Of a stretch of 64,000 nucleotides of DNA, positions 17,837 through 26,107 are shown in pieces. This stretch comes from CAWABB01 sp963780165. Lineage in GTDB: Bacteria; Bacteroidota; Ignavibacteria; UBA10030; UBA6906. The DNA lies in contig CAWABB010000007.1 in NCBI GenBank assembly GCA_963780165.1, forward strand, positions 62,001-126,000, written 5' to 3'. Under the pieces are notes generated by a model that searched no databases, was not told where the DNA came from, and worked only from the letters and a program-made list of their open reading frames with translations. The stretch's first letter is position 1. Each line of letters opens with the position of its first letter. The position numbers were made by a program, and so were the translations under genes.

Positions 17837-18072
17837 GTCCTGGCCTGGCTGCACCAGCCTTCGTGTTCCCACATCTGTCCCGGGCATCGGTGATCCTGCG
17901 GCCGCGATGCTGCTGCCGTTTCCCCGCTTCCACCTCAACCTTCTCGCATCTCTTTTCGCAAAATCCCCTGCCGTGATGTAGACCTGTTAGAAGGCCTTCA
18001 CCTCAAAGGTCCTACAACAAGGTGAAGCCACCCGGCCCCCCTGAACCGTCCATTCCACGCGTGGAGGACCCC

Positions 18073-19614
18073 ATGGGATTTCGTTGCCCCGGTCTGTGCT
18101 TGATCTTGATGCAAATGGTTCGCGCGCTATCGTCTCCTGCGACTCTGGTTCGGGCTGCACGGCTTCATCTGGCGAGACTCATCGCCACACGCCTGCTCAA
18201 GTTCCTTCTGCCTGCAGCCATCTTCATTGGCGCATTGACTTCCTCGTTCCTCCCCGGCCGGCTGTACGCTCAACGCCTCCTCATGGAAGATTTCGTCTAT
18301 CCCCCGGGTGACTCGCTTACGCCTTACGGATGGACATCTTCCTCGGCTACCGGTCCAATCCTGACGAGCAGTGAGGGGCTGCAGTTCGGAATGTACCAGG
18401 GCTCCGGAATCGGCAATGCGGCAATCCTCAAATCTACCGGACAGGACGTGCAAAAGGAGTTCGCGCCCGACACCTCCGGCAAGTTCTACGTGTGGGCGCT
18501 CGTGAACGTCAGCAGCGCCAAGTCCGGCGACTACTTCATGCATCTCCAACCAAACGCCGGATCCTCGGTCTATGTCGGGCGGACGTACGCAAGGCTTGCC
18601 TCGAACGGTGGTCTGACATTCGGGGTGGCCAAGCGGGGCACGAACACTGTGCCGACGGTCGTTTACTCGGATTCTGCCTTTGCGCCTGGGACTACATACC
18701 TCCTCGTCATGAAGTACGAGTTCAGGCCGGGCTCCAGCTCCAATGACGAGGTTACGCTTTACCTGTTCGCGAATGGGGAGGTGCCTCTGAACGAGCCGGC
18801 GACGCCTGCGGTAGGGCCGGTGGCCGATGCGACTGCGGATCCCGCCATCCTGGGGGCTCTGGCGCTTCGCCAGGGCGATCAGAGCCGGGCCCCCGTGCTT
18901 ACGATCGACGGAATCCGCGTCACGCGGGGGTGGGCAGCAGGCCTGCCTGCCACTCTGGATCCCATGCAGGCTGCCCTAAGCACCTCCCCACCAGGGGTCC
19001 TGCTATCATGGAGGGCCTGGACGGAGGTCTCGGTTGGGGGGTACAACATCGATCGTTGGTCGCAGGCAGACAATAGCTACCTTCCCCTGAGTACGGATCC
19101 CGTGCCCGCCGCAGGGGCATCGGGCCACCCGGTAGAATACACATTTCTGGACTCTTCGGTCGGTGCCGGGGTGACTTCTTACAGGCTCAGGCTTATGGCG
19201 AGTGGGGGACAGGAGTTCATTGCGGACTCAGTCTCGCTGGACCTGCCTACCGATGTGGCCGCCGAGCATGATCAAGCGAACGGGTCACGCAATGAAACCG
19301 GGGACCCTGGCACATCTCGAAATGACGATGTGGGTGGTAGAATCAATGCTCGTCTTGTGCTTACACAGAACTACCCTAACCCATTCAATCCTAAGTCACT
19401 TATTCGATTCGTCTCGCCGATAACCGAGCAGATCTCTGTCGATCTGTACGACGTCCTGGGTCGACACCAGGGCGTTCTCTTTCGTGGTATGGCCGAGGCA
19501 GGTCGGGTGTACGATGTGGCGATCGACGCGAGTCCCCTGGCGACGGGTGTCTATTTCGCCCGGCTCGTATGGTCGGGTGGCACAGCCACAAGGAGGTTGG
19601 TCGTCGTCCGATGA
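18073..19614 (+). CDS. Secreted protein with C-terminal T9SS-like sorting domain
   Basis: ATG 18073 was chosen because GGAGG precedes it by five bases; the frame is open further upstream. The signal region is long, ending LLPAAIFIGALTSSFLPGRLYAQ. The mature part (~75-320) resembles a beta-rich jelly-roll domain common in FCB surface proteins (EDFVYPPGDSLTPYGW opening, DGIRVTRGW ending). It is followed by a fibronectin-like segment (SWRAWTEVSVGGYNIDRW) and a C-terminal sorting domain with NYPNPFNPKSLIRF, LYDVLGR and ATGVYFARLVW. Secretion and surface anchoring through a Por-like system are inferred from that tail. No active site is recognisable, and it is transcribed alone. Confidence 0.8.
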   Translation: MGFRCPGLCLILMQMVRALSSPATLVRAARLHLARLIATRLLKFLLPAAIFIGALTSSFLPGRLYAQRLLMEDFVYPPGDSLTPYGWTSSSATGPILTSSEGLQFGMYQGSGIGNAAILKSTGQDVQKEFAPDTSGKFYVWALVNVSSAKSGDYFMHLQPNAGSSVYVGRTYARLASNGGLTFGVAKRGTNTVPTVVYSDSAFAPGTTYLLVMKYEFRPGSSSNDEVTLYLFANGEVPLNEPATPAVGPVADATADPAILGALALRQGDQSRAPVLTIDGIRVTRGWAAGLPATLDPMQAALSTSPPGVLLSWRAWTEVSVGGYNIDRWSQADNSYLPLSTDPVPAAGASGHPVEYTFLDSSVGAGVTSYRLRLMASGGQEFIADSVSLDLPTDVAAEHDQANGSRNETGDPGTSRNDDVGGRINARLVLTQNYPNPFNPKSLIRFVSPITEQISVDLYDVLGRHQGVLFRGMAEAGRVYDVAIDASPLATGVYFARLVWSGGTATRRLVVVR

Positions 19615-19640
19615 CCCGGGCGTCGCTCCGTACTCTGCAC

Positions 19641-19669
19641 TTGACATGCCGATATGATGTATATATCTT
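19641..19669 (+). promoter_or_regulatory. Promoter of the RHH/MazF module
   Basis: TTGACA at 19641-19646, 17-base spacer, TATCTT at 19664-19669. The A/T-rich -10 region (gatatgatgtatatatc) is partly symmetrical and could also be the antitoxin operator. The start codon follows 12 bases after the -10 box. Confidence 0.6.
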
Positions 19670-19681
19670 TAGTATGACAAG

Positions 19682-19957
19682 ATGGAGTACGGTATGCTCG
19701 CACAGGGGGTCGCTGCCAGCCGGATGAGGAAGCTGAATTTCTACTTTCCCCCGGGGCTTATCGAGCGATTGGAGAAGATCGCGTCCGCACACTCCACAAA
19801 TCTGAGCCAGGTCGTGCGTGAAGCCGTCGAGGAGTTCGTGATGAGGGTCGAGCGAGAAGAGATCGAAAGGGAGCTCGCATCAGCTTCCAAAGCCAATCAG
19901 GAATTCGATAGACAGTTTGCCAAGGATTGGGCCAGGTTCGAGCCAGAAACCCGATGA
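19682..19957 (+). CDS. Ribbon-helix-helix antitoxin
   Basis: 91 residues from ATG 19682; ATGs at 19694 and 19724 are alternatives. The ribbon-helix-helix fold is seen at RKLNFYFPPGLIERLEKIASAHSTNLSQVVREAVEEFV: a beta strand, then two helices with the N-S/N-x-S-Q-V-V turn. The C-terminal tail is highly charged (EREEIERELASASKANQEFDRQFAKDW), the part that normally wraps the toxin. It overlaps the toxin gene by four bases (ATGA), the usual type II arrangement. It presumably neutralises the toxin and represses the promoter just upstream. Confidence 0.85.
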   Translation: MEYGMLAQGVAASRMRKLNFYFPPGLIERLEKIASAHSTNLSQVVREAVEEFVMRVEREEIERELASASKANQEFDRQFAKDWARFEPETR

Positions 19958-20298
19958 GCATGAAACGAGGTGAGGTCTATCAGGTTCGACCAGACCCCGC
20001 GATCGGGCACGAGCAGCAAAAGACACGCCCCTGTGTGATCGTCTCGGCAGATCCCGTCAACGACAATTCACCTCTCGTCGTGGTTTGTCCTATCACCGAG
20101 GGGGTGAAGTTGACCGCCACCATTCTGCACATCCCCATTGCGAAGGGCGAGGGCGGCACCACCAAGGACTCGATAGTACTCTGCAATCAGGTGAAGGCTG
20201 TCGACAAGGTGCGCCTTATGGAAAGGATGGGCACCCTGACGCTGGAGACCATGAGCAAGCTCGACTCGGGTCTTCGGGCTCTCCTCAGCCTGTATTGA
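19954..20298 (+). CDS. MazF/PemK-family endoribonuclease toxin
   Basis: 114 residues from ATG 19954, overlapping the antitoxin stop. It begins KRGEVYQVRPDPAIGHEQQKTRPCVIVSAD, the MazF/PemK signature with the conserved Arg in the R-P-C/V-V-I-V strand. PLVVVCPIT and TTKDSIVLCNQVKAVDKVRL follow, carrying the catalytic Thr/Ser region. MazF toxins cleave mRNA at short sequence-specific sites and arrest growth; cleavage specificity cannot be read from the sequence. Length is normal and no residue appears lost, so the module is probably intact. Confidence 0.9.
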   Translation: MSMKRGEVYQVRPDPAIGHEQQKTRPCVIVSADPVNDNSPLVVVCPITEGVKLTATILHIPIAKGEGGTTKDSIVLCNQVKAVDKVRLMERMGTLTLETMSKLDSGLRALLSLY

Positions 20299-20404
20299 CC
20301 CCAACAGCTCCTCGTTGCTGCAAGCGGGCAGCTCCGGCGGCTCCAGCTCACCTCATTTCGTTGCATTTCCGGCCCAATATTCCTACTATTATGTTCGCTT
20401 TCTC

Positions 20405-20491
20405 GGAGAGGTGCAGGAGCGGTTGAACTGGCACGCCTGGAGAGCGTGTAACCCCGTAAGGGGTTCGTGGGTTCGAATCCCACCCTCTCCG
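20405..20491 (+). tRNA. tRNA-Ser(GGA)
   Basis: 87 bases, class II. Acceptor stem GGAGAGG/CCTCTCC, discriminator G. The anticodon loop CTGGAGA on stem CACGC/GCGTG gives anticodon GGA. The long variable arm (ccccgtaagggg) and T-loop GGTTCGAATCC are both clear. Confidence 0.95.
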
Positions 20492-20595
20492 CCGGTCACA
20501 TATCACGCTGCAGCTGTGACGCGAGACCAATCGTCCGTTGCCTGCTGTCTATTGTCAATTGTGTTTTCCGGCTCACTCACATTCCCAATCCAAAC

Positions 20596-21282
20596 ATGAC
20601 CCCTCGCCCTTCATCCTCAATCCTCTTCGCCAAGGGAGTCAGTTTCGCCTCCGCAAGCACGGTCCTCTGTGCCCTGGGCACTGTCATCCTGGCCGCCGCT
20701 CTCATGTCGCTCGCGGGCTGTTCCTCCACCTCACAGGTCTCCGAGTCGTACAGGGACCCCGCGTACACGGGCGGACCGGTGTCCAAGGTCGCTGTGTTCT
20801 GGGTCGGGGCGGATGAACGGGTCAGAAGGGTTGCCGAAGATGAGATCGTGAAGTCGTTCCCCAGGGGCACCACGGCGCGGGCGTCCGCCGAAATCGTCCC
20901 CACGGAAGCCCTTGGCGACACGTCAAAGATCTCAGCGTTCCTCTCGAAGGAAGGCTTCGATGCGATTCTCGTCGCCCGGCCGGTGCCGCCAGGAGAGAAG
21001 ATCACGTACCGTGGCGCGTCGGTCAATCCGTCAGCATTTATGGGCAACTACGGGTTCTATACCTACTGGTCGAATTCCTACGCGCAGCTCTTCAGTCCTG
21101 GCTACATGAAGGACGAAGAAGTCTTCAAGATCGACACGCGACTCTATCTGCTCCGCTCCCGCACCACGCCGCTCTGGGCGGGGCTCTCCTCTTCCGGTGA
21201 CGTCTCCTCGCTGAGGAGCGGCATCTCTGACTATGCAAGCGGGGTCATGAACAGCCTGCAGGCCGAAGGGCTATTAAAGTAG
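20596..21282 (+). CDS. Secreted lipoprotein of unknown function
   Basis: 228 residues from ATG 20596. The N-terminus carries a basic stretch, a hydrophobic core and a lipobox LAGC, so the mature protein should be lipid-anchored after Cys. The body (VSKVAVFWVGADERVRRVAEDEIVKSF, then STEALGDT...FDAILVARP) looks like the alpha/beta domain of DUF4136/CsgG-like accessory lipoproteins that handle a nucleoside- or peptidoglycan-neighbouring function, but no named family is certain. It is the last gene before the trp regulatory region and is not part of that operon, because a promoter and leader lie between them. Confidence 0.65.
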   Translation: MTPRPSSSILFAKGVSFASASTVLCALGTVILAAALMSLAGCSSTSQVSESYRDPAYTGGPVSKVAVFWVGADERVRRVAEDEIVKSFPRGTTARASAEIVPTEALGDTSKISAFLSKEGFDAILVARPVPPGEKITYRGASVNPSAFMGNYGFYTYWSNSYAQLFSPGYMKDEEVFKIDTRLYLLRSRTTPLWAGLSSSGDVSSLRSGISDYASGVMNSLQAEGLLK

Positions 21283-21334
21283 GCAAGCGTCGAGCTCCCC
21301 GTCGCCTCACGCAAATCCTTGTTGGAACGGGACC

Positions 21335-21363
21335 TTGACACTGAGGTCCCTCTCTTGTATATT
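21335..21363 (+). promoter_or_regulatory. trp operon promoter
   Basis: TTGACA (21335-21340), a 17-base spacer, TATATT (21358-21363), close to the sigma70 consensus. An inverted repeat GGGACCT/AGGTCCC (21329-21335 and 21344-21350) overlaps the -35 box and could bind a regulator. The leader ATG follows the -10 box by only 12 bases. Confidence 0.8.
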
Positions 21364-21375
21364 CTCTGCACGAAT

Positions 21376-21471
21376 ATGAAGCTTTATCTGTCATATAACA
21401 GGACGTCAGAACTCCGTCATTGGTGGTGGTCGGGCCCCCGCAGGCATTCCGGCACCGCAGTGAACGGCTAA
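21376..21471 (+). CDS. trpL: trp operon leader peptide
   Basis: A 31-codon open frame (ATG 21376, TAA 21469-21471) with three consecutive Trp codons, W16-W18, at 21421-21429. Trp is the rarest residue, and three in a row directly in front of trpE and upstream of a terminator hairpin is the classical sign of translation-coupled attenuation. Ribosomes stalled at these codons when Trp-tRNA is scarce would favour antitermination. The frame is too short for ordinary gene callers. The ribosome-binding site is weak, and the transcript may begin only a few bases before the ATG. Confidence 0.85.
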   Translation: MKLYLSYNRTSELRHWWWSGPRRHSGTAVNG

Positions 21472-21496
21472 GTCGCTCCCGATTCTCATCAAATCG

Positions 21497-21530
21497 ACCC
21501 TTCCTGCAGTCCGGGAAGGGTTTCGTGTTT
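21497..21530 (+). promoter_or_regulatory. trp attenuator terminator hairpin
   Basis: Stem ACCCTTCC/GGAAGGGT (21497-21504 and 21514-21521), then TTCGTGTTT. It lies 25 bases after the leader stop codon and 9 bases before trpE. Bases GCAGG at 21440-21444 inside the leader can pair with CCTGC at 21503-21507 in its left arm, a possible though short antiterminator contact. Confidence 0.75.
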
Positions 21531-21538
21531 CTATAGGC

Positions 21539-23041
21539 ATGATCAACTTCGAACAATTCTCATCACGTGCGGCCGAAGGCAACGTGGTTGTCCTTACGCG
21601 GACGCTCATGGCGGACCTGTTGACGCCCGTGTCGACATACCTCATGCTCCGTTCGCAGCAATCGCCGTCGTTTCTCCTCGAGAGCGTGGAGCCGAACGAG
21701 AAGATCGGACGCTATTCGTTCATCGGAAGCGGACCGGTCATGACCGTCCGTGCGCGCGGGCAGGAAGTGACGATCGCGCGCAATGGGTCGACGGAGACGC
21801 GCGCCGGATCGATTCTCACGGTCCTTCGGGAGGAAACCGAGCGGTTCTCCCAGGCCTACGATCCCGAGACCGGAGCCTTCGCCGGCGGGTTCGTCGGGTA
21901 TCTGGGGTACAACGCGGTCAGGGACATCGAGAGGATCCCGATCCCGGCGCCCGCAGCTGATGAGGAGGACGATGCGGTGTTCGGACTGTTCCCCACAACC
22001 GTCCGGTTCGACCACCGGAATCAGATCATCACCCTCTCGCATGCGGTATTGATCGACAGGAACATTCCGCTCCGCGACCAGTACGAACAGGGCAGGAAGG
22101 CCATTGAGGCGCTCGAGTTGAAGTTGCGTGGCTATTCTCTGCCGCCGACAAGCTTTCAGTGCGCGGTCGTGGGTTCGGGCGACCAGGTCGATCATGCATC
22201 GTTCTGCGCGGCCGTTCGCAGGGCGAAGCAGTACATCACCGAAGGGGATATTTTCCAGGTCGTGCTTTCGCGCCGCGTCACGCGGCGGTTCTCGGGCGAC
22301 CCGTTTGCGGTGTACCGGGCGCTCCGCATGATCAATCCATCCCCTTATCTGTTCTATCTGGATTTCGGAGACACACAGCTCATCGGCTCATCCCCTGAGG
22401 TCCTCGTGCGCTCGCGGCAGGGGAAGGTTGAGGTTCTGCCCATCGCAGGAACACGGAAGCGCGGTGTGGACGAGGCTGAGGATCGCCGCCTCGAGACAGA
22501 GCTGCTTAACGATACCAAGGAGCTGGCGGAACATCTGATGCTCGTGGATCTCGGGCGCAACGACATCGGTCGGTTGTGCTCGTACGGAAGCGTCACCGTG
22601 CCAGTGTTCAAGCGCGTCGAACGCTACGCGCATGTGATGCACCTGGTCTCTGAGGTCGCGGGAGCCCTGCGCCCTGACGTCTCGCCCGTGGATGTGCTGA
22701 CCGCCTGCTTCCCTGCAGGAACCGTGTCCGGTGCGCCGAAGGTTCGCGCGATGGAAATCATCGCCGAGCTCGAGCCGCGCGCAAGAGGAGGATATGCCGG
22801 TGCCGTCGGGTACATCGGATTCGACGGAACGCTCGACACCTGCATCGCGATCCGCACGATCATCGCTCACGGCTCCACGCTCAAGATCCAGGCGGGAGCG
22901 GGGATCGTCGCGGATTCGGTCCCGGAGTCCGAGTACGAAGAAACAATGAACAAAGCCCGTTCGATGCTCGAAGCGGTCCGGATGGCCGCGTCCGGACTGT
23001 CGGCGGCTGACATGGCGGAACGCTGGGGTGTGCGACGATGA
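21539..23041 (+). CDS. trpE: Anthranilate synthase component I
   Basis: 500 residues, normal for TrpE. It converts chorismate to anthranilate using ammonia from TrpG. The LLES motif at 46-49, part of the tryptophan-binding feedback site, is intact, so feedback inhibition is expected. Chorismate-utilising motifs include SPYLFYLDFG, GSSPEVLVR, PIAGTRKRG, EHLMLVDLGRNDIGR and GTVSGAPKVRAMEII. It is the first structural gene of the operon and overlaps trpG by four bases (ATGA). Regulation is by the attenuator just upstream plus probable feedback by Trp. Confidence 0.97.
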   Translation: MINFEQFSSRAAEGNVVVLTRTLMADLLTPVSTYLMLRSQQSPSFLLESVEPNEKIGRYSFIGSGPVMTVRARGQEVTIARNGSTETRAGSILTVLREETERFSQAYDPETGAFAGGFVGYLGYNAVRDIERIPIPAPAADEEDDAVFGLFPTTVRFDHRNQIITLSHAVLIDRNIPLRDQYEQGRKAIEALELKLRGYSLPPTSFQCAVVGSGDQVDHASFCAAVRRAKQYITEGDIFQVVLSRRVTRRFSGDPFAVYRALRMINPSPYLFYLDFGDTQLIGSSPEVLVRSRQGKVEVLPIAGTRKRGVDEAEDRRLETELLNDTKELAEHLMLVDLGRNDIGRLCSYGSVTVPVFKRVERYAHVMHLVSEVAGALRPDVSPVDVLTACFPAGTVSGAPKVRAMEIIAELEPRARGGYAGAVGYIGFDGTLDTCIAIRTIIAHGSTLKIQAGAGIVADSVPESEYEETMNKARSMLEAVRMAASGLSAADMAERWGVRR

Positions 23042-23613
23042 TCCTCGTGATCGACAACTACGATTCGTTCACGTTCAACCTCGTTCAGCTCATCGGCTGT
23101 GTCGAGGGGGATGTGATGGTGCGGCGCAATGATCAGATCGGGATTGAGGAGATCCGGACGCTGGCACCGCGCGGCATCGTCATCTCTCCGGGCCCGGGTC
23201 GGCCGGAGAACGCCGGCATCAGCGTCGAAGTGATCCGGCAGATGGGGCCCACGACGCCGGTGCTTGGCGTGTGCCTCGGGCATCAGGGCATCGGCCTCAC
23301 GTTTGGCGGGAAGGTCGTCCATGCCCCAACGTTGATGCACGGGAAGACCTCTCAGGTGTTCCATTCGGGTTCGCGACTGTACAAAGACGTCCCGAGTCCT
23401 TTCACCGCGACGCGCTACCATTCATTGGTGGTTTCGACAGATGACTTGCCGCAGGAGTTGGAGGTAACGGCGCAGACCGAGGACGGGGTCATCATGGGGT
23501 TGCGGCACAAGCGTTTTCCGATCGAGGGGGTGCAGTTTCATCCTGAGTCGATATTGACCGAGAAGGGCGAGCAGATCGTCCGTAACTGGCTGGAGGGCAC
23601 GAAGCGATCATGA
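23038..23613 (+). CDS. trpG: Anthranilate synthase component II (glutamine amidotransferase)
   Basis: 191 residues, a class I glutamine amidotransferase. The catalytic triad is visible: Cys79 in GVCLGHQ, with His168 and Glu170 in FHPE. It hydrolyses glutamine to feed ammonia to TrpE. The oxyanion strand SPGPGRPENAG is also present. It overlaps trpE upstream and trpD downstream by four bases each. In some bacteria this subunit also serves p-aminobenzoate synthase; whether it does so here cannot be told. Confidence 0.97.
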   Translation: MILVIDNYDSFTFNLVQLIGCVEGDVMVRRNDQIGIEEIRTLAPRGIVISPGPGRPENAGISVEVIRQMGPTTPVLGVCLGHQGIGLTFGGKVVHAPTLMHGKTSQVFHSGSRLYKDVPSPFTATRYHSLVVSTDDLPQELEVTAQTEDGVIMGLRHKRFPIEGVQFHPESILTEKGEQIVRNWLEGTKRS

Positions 23614-24620
23614 AACAGTTCATCGAGAAAGTCGTCGAGGGCCGCGACCTGACCGCGGACGAGGCCGCCGGAGCGCTGGAACAGATCATGACCGGGAATG
23701 CGACGGATGCACAGATCGCCGCGCTCCTTGCCGGACTCCGTACGAAAGGGGAGACGGTCGGCGAGATTGTCGGCTTCGCACGAACCATGCGTCAGCACTC
23801 CCTAAAGGTGCGCGCCATAGATACGGACGCGATCGACATGTGCGGCACGGGAGGCGACGGCAAGGGGACGTTCAACATCTCGACTGTCGCTTCGTTCGTG
23901 GTCGCAGGGGCGGGTGTGACGGTCGCGAAGCATGGGAACCGGTCCGTCTCCAGCAGGAGCGGAAGCGCGGACCTGCTCGAATGCCTCGGCGTGAAGATAC
24001 AGATCGCTCCCGAACGGGTAGAGGGCTGTCTCAACGAGGTGGGCCTGGCATTCCTGTTCGCGCCGGCATTTCACCCGGCGATGAAATCGGTGGCGAAGGC
24101 CAGGACAGAGATGGGAGTCCGGACCATCTTCAATATCCTGGGCCCCCTGACGAACCCCGCGGGCGTCACGAAGCAGGTGGTCGGGACGTACTCTCCGGCG
24201 GTTCAGCAGAAGCTCGCGGAGGCGATTCGTGCGCTCGCCTCCGAGCGTACCTGCGTCGTGCACAGCGAGTCCGGTCTGGACGAGGTATCAGTGAGCGGCC
24301 GGACGCACGTCTATGAGGTTGCGGGCGCCGGTGAGCCCAGGGAATATGCCCTGTCGGCAGAGAGCTTCGGATTGTCGGATGCCGGCGGGAACGGGATCTC
24401 CGGCGGGACGCCTGCGGAGAACGCGGAGATCGCCATGAGGGTACTCGAGGGCGAAACGGGGCCTGCGCGTGATGTCGTACTCGCAAACGCCGCTCTCGGC
24501 ATCTACGTTTCGGGAAAGGCGATGAATCTCGAAGATGCCAGCGCAAGGGCCAGAGAGTCCCTCGATTCGCGCCGCGCGCTCGGCATTCTTCAACGACTGG
24601 TGGACCATACGAACGCATGA
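23610..24620 (+). CDS. trpD: Anthranilate phosphoribosyltransferase
   Basis: 336 residues, the usual length. It transfers phosphoribose from PRPP to anthranilate. The PRPP-binding motif CGTGGDGKGTFNIST is near residue 75-90, followed by KHGNRSVSSRSGSADLLE, then FNILGPLTNPA, all characteristic of TrpD. It overlaps trpG and trpC by four bases each, so translation is coupled through the operon. Confidence 0.97.
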   Translation: MKQFIEKVVEGRDLTADEAAGALEQIMTGNATDAQIAALLAGLRTKGETVGEIVGFARTMRQHSLKVRAIDTDAIDMCGTGGDGKGTFNISTVASFVVAGAGVTVAKHGNRSVSSRSGSADLLECLGVKIQIAPERVEGCLNEVGLAFLFAPAFHPAMKSVAKARTEMGVRTIFNILGPLTNPAGVTKQVVGTYSPAVQQKLAEAIRALASERTCVVHSESGLDEVSVSGRTHVYEVAGAGEPREYALSAESFGLSDAGGNGISGGTPAENAEIAMRVLEGETGPARDVVLANAALGIYVSGKAMNLEDASARARESLDSRRALGILQRLVDHTNA

Positions 24621-25402
24621 CGATCCTCGACGAGATCCTGGCACACAAGCGGGAGGAGGTGGCCGCGGCGAAGCGCACCACTCCGCTGGAACGGCTGCGG
24701 CAGATGCCGGGGTATGCTCGTCCGACACGGTCGCTCCGCTCCGCGCTGTCTGCCAGTGGGCCAGCGGTCATCGCCGAGGTGAAGAAAGCCTCTCCGTCGA
24801 AGGGGGTGATCCGGGCCGACTTCGATCCACTGAAGATCGCCGAATCGTACGTGCGGCATGGCGCGAGGGCTCTGTCGGTCCTGACAGACGAGAGGTTTTT
24901 TCAGGGAAGCCTTCAGTACCTCTCCGACATCCGGGAGCGCACCGCGGTCCCGGTCCTGCGGAAGGACTTCATCGTTGATGCGTATCAGGTGCATGAGACG
25001 AGGGCGTACGGTGCCGACGCGATTCTCTTGATCGCTGCGGCTTTGTCGCCTGAAGTTCTCCGTACGCTCCACAACGAAGCGGAACAGCTGGGGCTCGATG
25101 TGCTGGTGGAAGTTCACTCCGCGGAAGAGATTGACGCATTGCGAGGGATAGGCGTCTCGATGTACGGCGTGAACAACCGGGATCTCAGGACATTCGAGAC
25201 GTCGCTGGATGTGACAGTCCGGCTGGCGGGAATGATCCCGGAGGGGGCCCTGCTCGTCAGCGAAAGTGGGATCAGGGACAGGAACGATGTTGCCATGCTG
25301 ATGTCGCACGGAGTGAACGCCGTGCTGGTTGGGGAGTCCCTGATGAGGGCGCCCGATCCGGGCCTCGCGCTGGCGGAGCTCCTGAATGGAGCGCTTGGAT
25401 GA
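24617..25402 (+). CDS. trpC: Indole-3-glycerol-phosphate synthase
   Basis: 261 residues, a TIM barrel. It closes the indole ring by decarboxylation of CdRP. Recognised elements are the N-terminal helix ILAHKREEVAAAK, VIAEVKKASPSKGVIR (catalytic Lys and phosphate loop), VLTDERFFQGS, PVLRKDFIVDAYQ, VNNRDLRTFE and VSESGIRDRNDV. It is a separate gene rather than fused to trpF, as is common outside the enterobacteria. It overlaps both neighbours by four bases. Confidence 0.97.
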   Translation: MTILDEILAHKREEVAAAKRTTPLERLRQMPGYARPTRSLRSALSASGPAVIAEVKKASPSKGVIRADFDPLKIAESYVRHGARALSVLTDERFFQGSLQYLSDIRERTAVPVLRKDFIVDAYQVHETRAYGADAILLIAAALSPEVLRTLHNEAEQLGLDVLVEVHSAEEIDALRGIGVSMYGVNNRDLRTFETSLDVTVRLAGMIPEGALLVSESGIRDRNDVAMLMSHGVNAVLVGESLMRAPDPGLALAELLNGALG

Positions 25403-26037
25403 CGTTCTTCGAGGGAAATGGCAGCGTGCGGATCAAGATTTGCGGCATCACGCGGGTCGAGGATGCTGCGGCGGCTGTTGCGGCTGGAGCCGATGCCGTC
25501 GGCTTTGTCTTTGTCTCATCCAGCCCGCGCGCGATTTCAGTTGAGGCTGCTGCACGTATCATCGAGACCCTTCCACAGTCCGTGACGCCTGTAGGCGTAT
25601 TCCTCCGTCCGGCGGCAGACGAGATTCGTGAGGCTGCAGGAGTCGCTGGTATCAGACTCGCCCAGGTCCTTGAGGCACGGGGCATTGAGCGGAAGGATGT
25701 TCCCATTTCCCTCCTCCATGCGGTTCGTGTCGGACCACACTTCAACCATGCAACGCTCCGTGAGTGGGGAATGCCTGAGTACCTCCTTGACACTCATGTT
25801 CAGGGACGCGATGGAGGGACGGGTCAGACGTTCGACTGGAGCGTTGCGGCAGAGGCGGGAAAGTATGCTCGCATTGTGCTCGCCGGCGGACTGACGCCCG
25901 AGAACGTGGGTCGTGCGATCGAAGTGGCAAAGCCCTATGCGGTCGACGTAAGCACCGGAGTGGAGACGGCTCCCGGCCTCAAGTCCGCCGCAAAGATTGA
26001 AGCATTTGTGAAAGCCGTCCGCGCGTCGCAGTCCTGA
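25399..26037 (+). CDS. trpF: Phosphoribosylanthranilate isomerase
   Basis: 212 residues, the usual length of TrpF barrels. It performs the Amadori rearrangement of PRA to CdRP. KICGITRVEDA contains the catalytic Cys, FVFVSSSPRAIS follows, and the phosphate-binding end AGGLTPENVGRAI...AVDVSTGVETAPGLK carries the general-acid Asp in VDVS. The start used overlaps the trpC stop; an ATG/GTG nearer KIC (25428 region) is possible. Confidence 0.95.
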   Translation: MTFFEGNGSVRIKICGITRVEDAAAAVAAGADAVGFVFVSSSPRAISVEAAARIIETLPQSVTPVGVFLRPAADEIREAAGVAGIRLAQVLEARGIERKDVPISLLHAVRVGPHFNHATLREWGMPEYLLDTHVQGRDGGTGQTFDWSVAAEAGKYARIVLAGGLTPENVGRAIEVAKPYAVDVSTGVETAPGLKSAAKIEAFVKAVRASQS

Positions 26038-26107
26038 CACGGCGGTGAATTCCCACCCGGGGACAGCTCCCTGCCCCCGGTGCTACAGAAGAAAGGATCT
26101 GGCATCC

